Made by a program: the position numbers and the translations under genes
Origin: Oscheius tipulae
Lineage: Eukaryota; Nematoda; Chromadorea; Rhabditida; Rhabditidae
NCBI GenBank assembly: GCA_037178975.1
Contig: JASJZH010000005.1
Span: 5,084,001-5,148,000, forward strand
Length of the DNA: 64,000 nt
Direction of reading: 5' to 3'
Shown: one piece after another, positions 1 to 9,488 of the stretch
Layout: each line of letters starts with the position of its first letter
Numbering within the stretch: position 1 is the first letter of the stretch
The notes under the pieces: model-generated
The model's database searches: none
What the model was told of the DNA's origin: nothing
What the model saw: the letters and a program-made list of their open reading frames with translations, nothing else

Positions 1-117
1 TTGAAGCAATCGTGTAAGAGCACCACGCAACACCAGCCACTGATAAGGATCCGTGAAAGTACGAGGAAGTTCACCATGATCCGCAATTAATTTGGGATAT
101 GCGTTACAAACACTAAA

Positions 118-150
118 AGCTACCAAAGAAGCCTTGCTTCTTTGGTAGCT
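118..150. repeat. Short perfect hairpin
   Basis: A 15-bp perfect inverted repeat with a 3-nt loop (arms 118-132 and 136-150). It sits in sequence where I see no confident gene. No function can be assigned. Confidence 0.7.
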
Positions 151-839
151 TAATTTGCAAATATATCAATGAAGTAAACGCGATGCGATACTCGGATTCG
201 TGGATCTTCATTGAGGTGTGCGCTTCTCGATTGAATTCCGAGCGGTTCAGCTTATGTCAATTTTTCTCCCTTGTAGCTCATTTTGGACTGTTTATGCCAG
301 TTCTGAAGAGGATAGATTTAGGTGAAAGATGATCCTACGGAGGAACAGAAGGTTTATTTCAGGTCTCGACAAAATTAAAGAAACTTTAAGAATAAAAGAA
401 AAGATTTGCCAGCAACGCTTTTTCTGCCTCAACTCAGAATTATAGAGGAAATTCTACTGGAATGACTTGCTGTGAGTTTAGTTTTCGTGGTCAGATAGGC
501 TCCACCTACCAAAAAGTCTTCAAAAAAGCCAAACCATGATTAGGAGTATTATGAGAAATATTTTTCGGAGCTTTGTACTGAAAACGGTCCCTGAAAAGCG
601 TACAAACCGACTTCGATAAGGACAAACCAATGCGATTGCAGTGAAAATTTAAAGTTTATGAGTTTCAGGCTGCAAAACAGGCCAGTCAACAGCAGTCTGA
701 AACTAGCATTACTAAGCGAAACCACTGACACAGGGAGGGTATGAGAGCGGCAGCATTCTTGATGGTTTCTTCCACCTAAAGCTCGTAAAAGAAAAAGCCC
801 AAAATCTTTGATGTTCAATCAGGAGACTCACGCCTTTTG

Positions 840-1150
840 TCTGTTGTCATTGCTTCAGGAAATCCTGAGTTCATCTCTTTTTTCGGTAGCCGAAATAAAG
901 ACACTTCTCAAAAACTTCTCGAAAGTACGAGCATGCTCAGCGTATTCCAGTATGAGTCCGCATGGAATGTCGTCTATCATAAAGTATCCGTAATAATTTA
1001 GAATGTTGGGATGGTTTCCCAACTGAAATTTCAAATAACAAATTTTTTTCTGACATATATTCTCCCCTTGGAAAATTTTCCTGTTCTCTGTCAGCTTCCT
1101 GTTTCTGTTGATCGCATAATCCGAACACGAAGCATCTGAAACTTCTGCTC
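840..1150 (-). pseudogene. Protein-kinase domain remnant (N-lobe)
   Basis: On the minus strand one frame gives a helix-C-like segment followed by LGNHPNILNYYGYF and then LILEYAE. This matches the beta4/beta5 region of tyrosine-kinase-like domains (HPNI...LGxx...xLxxEY). The frame of the upstream piece does not join cleanly to it across the likely intron at about 1016-1050, and the downstream exon hits a TGA soon after. I find no HRD or DFG motif between here and the window start. It is best read as a decayed or incomplete kinase gene; a live gene whose catalytic part lies left of position 1 is possible but less likely. Confidence 0.45.
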
Positions 1151-1556
1151 ATTTGATCGCCTTTGTTTCCAAACCCATGTAAAGTTTTTAAAGAAACTTC
1201 AACAACAGAAAATAAGTGGAGATTTTTTTTGTTGATCTATAATCGGTTTCGAAAACACGGGCAAAATGAGTAAAACGGCTTTTTGGAACGAATACGGCAG
1301 TTTTTACCATTTTTCTTCAGTCATTACCTTTGTCCAGAAAAGTTTTGAGGGTTTGAAGAAATATGTGGTAAAGCTGTCAGTCATTACGGATACCGGAGAG
1401 GACGCCTAAGTAAAAAGGTAGAATTCGTTGGGAGAAACTAGCATAGAACGAGACAGAAGACTTCTGGATTTTTCAAAAGCTTTTACTTGTTCATACAATC
1501 ACTGCTTTGTGCTCCTGTTCTCCAGTTTCTTCGTCTGATACGGCCTCGGGATAGTC

Positions 1557-2200
1557 CTAAACCAGACTGTGCTCTAACATTTCGCCAACAAGAAATACCT
1601 CTGACATTGTGCCCAGAAGTACAGAGATTAGGTTGTCTACGTGAATGGCAGCCAGCGCCATTAGAAAATAAGCAAAGTAAAAAGTGAGATGAGTAGAGAT
1701 CATCCCCAAAATTGACATGAAGAGAAGATAGCCAGCCAGGGCGTTAGTGTTGGCCAGGAAACAGCCTCCGCAGGACCGCTTGGCATAGAAAACTAACAGA
1801 AAGGCTGTGATGAAGGACAAGATGATGATTGTTCTTCTGAAAAATCATGATACTATTGACTGCCACTTCGTATCTAACCTGAACTGTATCGTCATTAACT
1901 CATTCTGCAAGAAGATGTCCAGAAATATGCAGACCAAAGTCATGGAACTGAAAATGAACACAAAGGTTCCAGGTTGTGTCCTAGGATATATAATCCGGTG
2001 CCACGGAGTTAGCTTGTTGATCATTCACAATCCACTAGGAAACTGTCACGAGAAAAATTGGCAAAGAGCACTATGCACTGCTGATAGCATCGATTCCGTT
2101 GACCTGTTTGGCAACCTGTCCATCACAAACCCACAAAAACTATCAGTTAGGACATTAGTTTCAGCCAACTGTTCTATCAACACTTTTTGGTCGTACTAGG
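1557..2200 (-). pseudogene. Multipass membrane protein fragment (copy A)
   Basis: Two minus-strand pieces, about 1880-2010 and 1560-1838, encode very hydrophobic segments (FVFIFSSMTLVCIFLDIF; then further membrane-like segments ending at the stop at 1557). An intron-like gap with a TTTTCAG end (about 1840-1882) separates them, but the reading frame does not carry across it, and the upstream part has a stop where copy B (2870-3480) is open. It may be a chemoreceptor-type protein by hydrophobicity, but I do not recognise the family. Probably a pseudogene. Confidence 0.4.
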
Positions 2201-2830
2201 GCCTCGGATCGGCCAAGCTAGGTGGCATTACGCTATAGCTGTTTCGATAGTATGGCAAATGCGTAAAACTTCTTCTGCACTCCGATAAGAACTGCGTACG
2301 ATAGTGGAAGAATACGCGAAGTCGTATGGAAACTTGGGGGGGCCATTTAGGAATAAAGAAATGAGAGTATGATTCTGATGAGCTCTGTTTGATGCGAATA
2401 CGAAATCGGAACAACTAAGAAAACGATGTGCTAATCCTCGCTGCCGCATAACATCCTAACTCGACCATCTTGAGAACTCGATAATATGCAAATTATTGTC
2501 GGAGATTTGGTTTTTGGGTGATTCGTCAAGTTGTCATTGTATTTCAGCCCATCCACGTAATATCGCTTCCACTTCCGCTCAACGGAGTGATAGTACTGCT
2601 TGCTTTGTTTAAACATCTAGCTGTGCTGGCAGATTGATAAGGTATTTGTTCGTTTCATCAAAACAGAGAAGACTATTTGGGGGAACAATCAAAGGAATAG
2701 TTTATTAACAAGAAACATTATCACAGAGAAAAATTTTGTTTGTAGTGATCACAATGGCACAAAAGAAGTATACCTACGTTGCTGAACTTTCTACGGGATC
2801 AAGAGAAACACTAGATACAGGAAGCTATTT
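1870..2830. repeat. Tandem duplication, unit A
   Basis: This stretch is repeated, diverged, at about 2870-3640. Matching landmarks in order are: a membrane-protein segment (1891-2190 vs 2879-3110), a serine/arginine-rich stretch (2200-2440 vs 3125-3360), the phrase agcccatccacgt (2546 and 3461), and a stretch beginning caatcaaaggaatagtttatta (2688 and 3494). Unit A ends in a decayed copy of the last codons of the neighbouring SIRT6 gene. Confidence 0.75.
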
Positions 2831-2869
2831 TTTGAGCAAGGAATTTTTTAACCGCCGCTCTGTTCCTTA

Positions 2870-3640
2870 GCTGAGCGTCATCAACTCATTCTGTAAGAAG
2901 ATATCTACGAATATACACACCAAGGTCATGGAGCTAAAAATAAACACAAAGATTGCAGGCTGTGTCCTAGTCAGTTTGTTGATCCTTCGCAATCTGCCAC
3001 GAGAGAAATTGGCAAAGAGCACTACACCCTGCTGATAACATTGATTCCGTTGGCCTGCTTGGCAACTTGTCCATCACAAGCCCACAAAAACTATTAATTT
3101 CAATCCTGTTCTATAAACATTTTTTGTACTAGGACATCGGATCGGCCAAGTTATACTATAGCTATTACGATGACATGAAAAATGCGTAAAACTTCTTCCG
3201 CACTCTGAAAAAGAATGCGAGAAGTCGTTTGGAAACTAAGGGGATCTGGAAAGAAAAAATAAAGTTTTGTTAATTTATCGAACTCCGTGGGGAAGCTTTT
3301 TGATCCGGACTCTGAAACGCGGTAGCTAAGAAAACGGAAATGTGCTCATGAGCCGAACCTCGCTGTCGCATAATTTTCTAATTCCTTAAGAATCAGGTAA
3401 TAAACAAATTATTGTCAAAGGTTTAGTATCTGGGTGATCCATCAAGTTGTTGTTGAATTTCAGCCCATCCACGTCGTATCGGGGGACTAGCGATCAATCA
3501 AAGGAATAGTTTATTACCAAGAAATATTATCACAGAGAGAAATTCTGCTAGCAGAGATCGTGAGGACATTAAAGAAGAATATCTAAGTTTCTGAGCTTTC
3601 TACAAGGCCAAGAGAGTCGCTAGATACCGCAAGCTCTCGA
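2870..3640. repeat. Tandem duplication, unit B
   Basis: Partner of the unit at 1870-2830, in the same orientation. It carries the real 3' end of the SIRT6 gene (stop at 3583). Its membrane-protein piece (minus strand, about 2880-3020) is open through FANFSRGR and INKLTRTQP to a TAA after FLQNELMTLS, and lacks the following membrane segments found in unit A, so both copies are incomplete. Confidence 0.75.
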
Positions 3641-4956
3641 TTTTCTGGGCAAGGTCCTTCGGAAGCAAAGGTATTTTCCTCTTTCAGTTCTCCAACCAAA
3701 GTTCCAGGCCGACAGGTTTCCTCCTCTTCAGTATCTTGCTCCGTTTCAAATTTAGCCTGTATCACCTGTCCCGCGCATAATTCACTTTGTTCCACTTCTT
3801 TCTTGACTGCTACTTCCTCCTCTTCCTCTTTCTTCACAGCCGACTTTCTTTTGGCTGCTCTCTTTGCCATTTTGAAAGTTTCCAGAGGCCAGACGGACGT
3901 CCGCACGATTTATGAAACATTTCCATAGTCATCTCACAAATCTCTTTTACCTGGTTGCTTCCATTTCATTTCAGGTATTTCCAACAGCTCCAAAACTCTT
4001 TGCATAACCTGATCCACCTTTCCGTGAACAGCAAGATCGACTCTCTTCTCCTAAAATGCACAGATTGTTCAGATAAGGAAGGGATTCACATGTTTTGTGG
4101 CTTGAAGGTTCACGGTGACGATCTTGCCTCCTTTCCTTTTCGTAATCATGGGCATATCTCCGACTGGAACAATCTGAAGAGAAGTTCCTAGACACAGAAC
4201 TACGTCGGCGTTCTGGAAAGGACAATTGGATCATTTTGAATTCAGAAACGCACTTTGGCAAAGAGATTGGAAGTAGAATACTCTGGTTCCGGTAAAGCAC
4301 TCTCCCAATCCAGCACAGAATCAACTAATCTTCCTCTACACGGCCGTCCAGTTGTTGTCCCTTCACAGCTTCTTCCTGTTGGTTTCAGACCAACTGTTCC
4401 TACGATCTGGTCTCGATAGTACCGACGACTGCAGCGTTCACAGTATTCGCAGAAGACGTTTCCATGAAGTTCTGCCAGCCGATTGAGAGGAAATCCGCTT
4501 CGTGGAGTGAGTCCATCAACATTTTGGGAGACTAGGTATCTGGAAACATATAATCTCTATGAGAACAACATGAGTCGTTGTTTGTTACTAATTGACTCAC
4601 TTGACTATTCCTCTGGCTTCCAAGGCTACCAGAGTCATATGGGTTTGAGTTGGTGCGGCCGTCGAAAAGTCTACACTAACCGCTGTTTTTCCCTCCTTCT
4701 CCAAAGTCCAAACTCCTGTGGGACCTCGAAAGTCGGCGATTCCAGCGGAAGTAGAGATCCCAGCTCCAGCTATTACAAAACAGCACTTGCTCTTCCGTAA
4801 TATATCGGCTAGCAGCTTACATTTGTTTTCTAGCTCAGTATCTGAGTCAAAAAGCTACAAATATTCGGTCGAGAACATAAAAGAAAGTACCTCAGGCATT
4901 CCGACACGTCCTTTGTTCTCATAGGGTGACAGAGCATCAGCATAGCAGAGACTCAT
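3583..4956 (-). CDS. SIRT6 / sir-2.4 homolog: SIRT6-type NAD-dependent protein deacylase
   Basis: Class IV sirtuin, a nuclear NAD+-dependent deacylase acting on chromatin. Six exons stay in frame: 4891-4956, 4601-4854, 4254-4539, 4090-4212, 3951-4050, 3583-3857 (367 aa; human SIRT6 is 355). The N-terminus ([18 protein letters not shown]) is the typical SIRT6 start. Seen in order: [30 protein letters not shown], the catalytic His in ELHGN, zinc cysteines in CEYC and two more after a GLKPTGR stretch, LDWE, then LGTSLQI. The C-terminal tail is Lys/Glu-rich, as in other SIRT6 proteins. The last acceptor (after gagag at 3858) has a weak pyrimidine tract but is the one that keeps frame. The gene lies 158 bp behind the stop of the helical-repeat gene, and may be its operon partner. 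Confidence 0.9.
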
Positions 4957-5114
4957 CTTAAGAGTATCTGATGAACATGTAGGGTTACAAGATGTTTGAT
5001 TGAGATGAATCCAAAGACACATCTAGGCTATCCTATTCACTAAAACAAGTCGTGAAATGACATTAAAAGATTCATTGAAACAACGACAACAACAGGATGA
5101 AAACAAAAGGGAAA
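4957..5114 (-). promoter_or_regulatory. Possible intercistronic region of an operon
   Basis: 158 bp between the stop of the upstream minus-strand gene and the ATG of SIRT6. On the minus strand it holds an AATGAA poly(A)-signal variant (forward 5071-5076). The ATG of SIRT6 follows directly after CTCTTAAG, an acceptor-like sequence. The signal-to-acceptor distance is about 115 nt, the spacing typical of nematode operons. Inferred, not proven. Confidence 0.4.
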
Positions 5115-8100
5115 CTAGAGAGAAGTATCCTTGTAGAACTGCTCCTTCTTGGCAGCTACCGGAATCCTCGAGGCAAGAGATCGAACTCTGTTAAATTCGC
5201 TTCCACGGAGCTTCGAGAACATGTCGTCGAATCCATCGAAAGTGTCTCCATGCTTCCAGACGACCGTCTCCAAGGCAATGGCGAGATTTTGAACAGCCAT
5301 CTCACTGGTCATGTCAGTACTTTTGGCCAGACTGGAAGTGTTTTACAGGGGAATAGCTATAGAATATCGTACCTTTTAAATTGCTCAACTCCTTTTTCAC
5401 TAGTCGAGATATCTCTCTGGATCTTGTAATATTCGGAAGCGGTGACGCATCTTTTAGCCTGACTGTCAGCATCAGAATTGGGATACTGGCCAAAGTGGAG
5501 CAGGTTGAGCCTGAAACTTACGATGAGATTAAGAAATAAGAGAAACTGCTCACCTGTAGTGCAGATACTTGAGATCTTCCTTCTCGTTCAGACTCTGCAC
5601 CTCCCGTCCTAAAATGTCTGGAAGAGTCACATGTCCATTCGTTGGCGTCAGCTGGACTAGGACATCAATGCAGAATCTTCTCTCACGGATGTCCGACGTC
5701 TGCATTCTCGTCTTGTTGACCTCGTTCAAAAGATATCCGATGGTCTCAATCTCCTTGTCCGAATAGAATTCCGGATGAACGACGATGTACTTCTTCAGGA
5801 GGGACAGTAGGAGAATTCGTTGAGCACGAGGAAGAGAGGACAGTCTGTGGAGTTTTGACTCTTTCCACTTGTTCCAGAGATCCGGTTGACCACCGATTAG
5901 GACAAAGAGAGGTAGTTTGCGGGGCTTGGTGATACTTCGGAGCAGGAAACCTGAAAAAAGTATGTTTGAAAGCAGAAGGATGTAAAAGGACAGGAAGACA
6001 AAAGAGTACTTACCAAAAACAATGGTAGCAGCACTTCTGACCAAGAAGCTCTCCGAGTTCTGAGCCTCCAAGCAGAACGAGAACAGGACAGGATAAGCAC
6101 GTGACGGAAACAGGCAGTCGGCTTGTGAGACGAAAAGTTTGAGAGTCTTGAGAATTCTGACCAGGACAGCAGCATCCGTTGAGAGAGATAGATGAGCCTC
6201 AATTTTGGCGAAGAACTCCTCGAAGAAAGTTCTACTCTCTTGGCAACACGACCAAAGGAGACGGGACAAGACAAGAGTTCTGACTTCAGTCTTGGAGTCG
6301 AAAAGGTAATCCATTAATTCTGGGAAGTATAAACAGGCCGTGAAGTGATCATTGCCTATGAGAGCTTCCAATGCGGAACAGCCAGAGTCGACAACTGCCT
6401 GAAAAATACATGAATTTAAGAAATGAACTCTTCACAAACCTTCATCCTGGTCCTAGTCACAACATCGAAGATGAGCTCTGCCTTCTCCCTCGGATCAATC
6501 TCCTTCAGCCACAGCGCTCGTTCAATGGAATCCGTCAGCTGCTTGACCACGGCTCTGTCGACCAGTCCGAGCTCGTTCAGCCTCTTATGAACCGTCGGAA
6601 ACGATGGAACATGGCCTTCTTTCTCTGATCCGTGTTTCTTCAGGAGATCATCGACAAAGAGCTTCAAATCCTCAAAGCTCCTCGAAACGTCAGGGATATC
6701 CAAATCCTCAGGAGTAAAGACCTTTTTGTGGTCTGTTTTCGTAACACTAGTCAGAGCTGAGACCATTTTGACTAAAACATGAGTTGTGGAACTGTATAGA
6801 CAAACGTTTACCTGGCTCCAAACCGAGATGCTCTAAGAGCTTCGAAGCCTTATCTCTGATCTCTTCGTCGTGCCAAGAAGAAGCCGTTTTCAGAAGTTCA
6901 ATCTTTCCGACTATGTCCTTCTTGCACTGTTCTATCTTCTTTGTCGAGAACTTCTCCAAGAAGATTTCCATCACTTTGAGAAAAGCAGATAGCAGTCTGT
7001 CGTCAGACCAGGAGACGCCAGGCGACTCTTGCCACTCCCAGAAGGGATCAATGCAGGTGAAATCCTCGTAGTTCTCGGCATTCAATGGGAAGTATGGCTT
7101 TTTGGGACGCGAGAAATGTTCCTTCAGGAGGCTCTCGAGCTTAGTCAGGATGAGAGAAAGAGCTTCTTGGCCAGTAGGCAGGTTGACCCAACGGGCTAGC
7201 CAGCAACGGAGGACATTGGCTACAAGGGCGCTGAAAAAGGTTAGGATAAGAGCCGAGAGGGACAAAAACTGACCTGTTCTTGTTAATCAACAAGGAGACA
7301 ATTTTGTCGATAGTTTCTTCCATAGAACACTTTAAAAGTTCAGCTACTAATGGAAAAGACGAACTGGCCAACTCTTGCTCAGCAGCCCAGACGGGAAGGG
7401 AAGCCAGATACTCGTTGAAGAACGGAGTCTTGACCTCTTTGGATAGAAGACTGATTAGAAGAAGATTTTCAGGCAGATAGATCCCGATTTCCTGGCAAAG
7501 GGAAGCCATCTGAGAGCCGTTGTTTGAGAAATGAAAAAAGGACATACCTCCAAATTTTCTTCATCGTTCTCGTTCAGCTTGACCAAAGCCTTCAAGAGTG
7601 ACGTCATATTCTCATGCTTCAGATCCGAGAGGGTCAAAGTCACAAAGACTAGATTCCTGAAAACAGCATTGTGTTTCTGAGACAAGACGGCGACGAAGTG
7701 TTTTCCAATATTATTCAAAAAAGCGACCAGCGAAAAGAAGGTGAATTGGACTCTAGAAAAACTGGACAATAGAAAACAGGGGAATGTAATTCCATAGGCC
7801 AATTGTGAAAGCCTAGACCGCGTCTGATTTCATCATTGCGCGAAAGAGTAGTGCTTGCTCTGAAAACTCGAGCAATAAATCGAGTTGCACAATAACCAGC
7901 AGCGGTAGTGTAATGAGACGCGGTTTAGGCTTTCCCAATTTGCCTACGGAATTACATTGTCCAGTTTTTGTAGTCCAAACCACCTCCTTTTCGCGGGTCG
8001 CTTTTCTTAATAATAATTGGTCCCTTTTTGTCAAATATACAAAGAATATTTATTGTTCAAAACTTATTAGTAGCAAAAAAAAATGCTTTAAAACACTTTT

Positions 8101-8916
8101 TCATACTGTAGGAAAGCTTCTACGCATCACATTTTCGTGCTGACGCGCAAAGTCCCTATTCATTGCGCGGACTTTTCTACAGATTACATGAGATCAGTTG
8201 CACGTTTTGACGTGTCTAAAGGCTCAAAACTTTTTATTTTAACATATACTATCCATTTGCAAGCTGAACCTCTAGCCCCAAACTTTTCTCGAGGTTATTC
8301 TACGTGGTTAAAACTGGGATAAAGTTTGAGAGCAATTGGAAAGACCGGGGCCGAAAAATGGCGATTTTCAGTTTTCAAGTGCGAGCACTAAGCCAACTCG
8401 GAATCAAATCAAAAGGGACCAACCTTTTTAGTTCTCTGTACTCTTCCTCTACCAGTTCTGCTCTGAGCTTTTTTCTTTCACGGTTGACTTTTTGAATGAA
8501 TACGCAGTAGAAGATGTACTCGTCAGTGGAGGAACTAAAACTTGAAAATTAATCGAAACAGATAAGATAAGGACCTACCAAATTTGGGAATTCCTGCCAT
8601 AATTAGCCAACCATTTGCGCGTTAGCGAAATCAAAACTCTTGGACCATCGACATCTAGAGCCGCGACGAGTCCTAGCCATCCTGTCCTCTTGCTTCCAGT
8701 CCTGTACAATAGTTCTGCCGCGAGTTTTTTGGCGGCAAAAGTGGCATCGGAGCTGTCCAATACGGTCTTGGCCTTTTGAAGAATAGCTTCGTCTAGAGAT
8801 TGCCCTGTTTTCAGAGTTTCGCAACCTTTCTGAATTGAGTCTTGTTGAACATTGATGGAGTAGACCTACTTGTAGAGCTAGAATCAATTGAGCACCGTCC
8901 ATCTTACCCGTAGACA
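5115..8916 (-). CDS. Large helical-repeat (HEAT/ARM-like) protein, function unknown
   Basis: About ten exons encode roughly 950 residues. The start (MSTGKMDGAQL, exon 8871-8916) lies 28 nt behind a TTTTCAG. Further exons lie at about 8577-8830, 8430-8540, 7640-7770 (and one to about 7550), 7280-7520, 6815-7230, 6440-6768, 6016-6398, 5555-5950, 5370-5525 and 5115-5334. The protein is Leu-rich with repeated amphipathic helices, no signal peptide and no membrane segment, like an alpha-solenoid scaffold. I do not recognise a specific family. The second half contains LKLFVSQADCLFP and LGREVQSLNEKED; the last exons contain YYKIQRDIST and ETVVWKHGDTFDG. The intron at about 7790-8430 holds an inverted repeat with a partial exon copy. 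Exon edges are approximate; that this is a real multi-exon gene is well supported. Confidence 0.75.
7722..8030. repeat. Inverted repeat overlapping an exon
   Basis: The stretch 7722-7815 (exon start plus its upstream splice site on the minus strand) occurs again, inverted and about 80-85% alike, at 7913-8030 inside the adjoining intron. Shared landmarks are acgcggt-taggctttc, gaattacatt, gtccagttttt-tag, gtccaa and ttttcgc-ggtcgctttt. The spacer is about 100 bp. Confidence 0.75.
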
Positions 8917-9317
8917 TTGTGAATACTGATTTAGTAGAAAAGCTGAAAAGTTGTTGACTTGTCAAGTTTGAGATTGGATAAGTTGCTTTTGTTCTAGACA
9001 ACTTTTATGATTTTCCTTTTTCACAAGTCAAACCGCTTGTTTCTCCATCCTAGAGCAAAGTGTGAAGATAATTCTGCTGTAGAATGGTTTGGAAACAACG
9101 TAGTGTGCTGATTTATGACTATTCCCAGTCTTAGAAATCAAGCTGTTCTCTTATTCCGCTAACAATAACCTTCAGGCAATCCTGCTTTCTCGAAAAGTCT
9201 TTACATTTTATGGTTTTAATTTTTATTTCACAATTTTCAGAATTATTTCAGTACATTGTTTCTATTGTATTATAATAATGAATTGGAAAAAGAATATGGA
9301 GCGGCTTGTAAAATTGG

Positions 9318-9484
9318 TAATATCGTCTACCCGTAAGAGGGGGGACTCCTAGAAAAAAATAGCCGCACCGAGACCGGGTCCCCCTACGCTCCCGATGCGG
9401 CGGCGTCGGGAGCGTAGGGGGACCCGGTTTCGGTGCGGCTATTTTTTTTCTAGGAGTCCCCCCTCTTACGGGTAGACGATATTA
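9318..9484. repeat. 167-bp near-perfect palindrome
   Basis: Two arms of about 78 bp are almost exact reverse complements around a centre at about 9401. They differ by one extra T in a homopolymer and one A/G change (gaccggg against aaccggg). The outer ends read taatatcgtctaccc. It starts 5 bp behind the COP1 stop codon, so it lies in the COP1 3' UTR or just after it. It could be a foldback/MITE insertion or a source of hairpin RNA. Confidence 0.9.
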
Positions 9485-9488
9485 AGCC

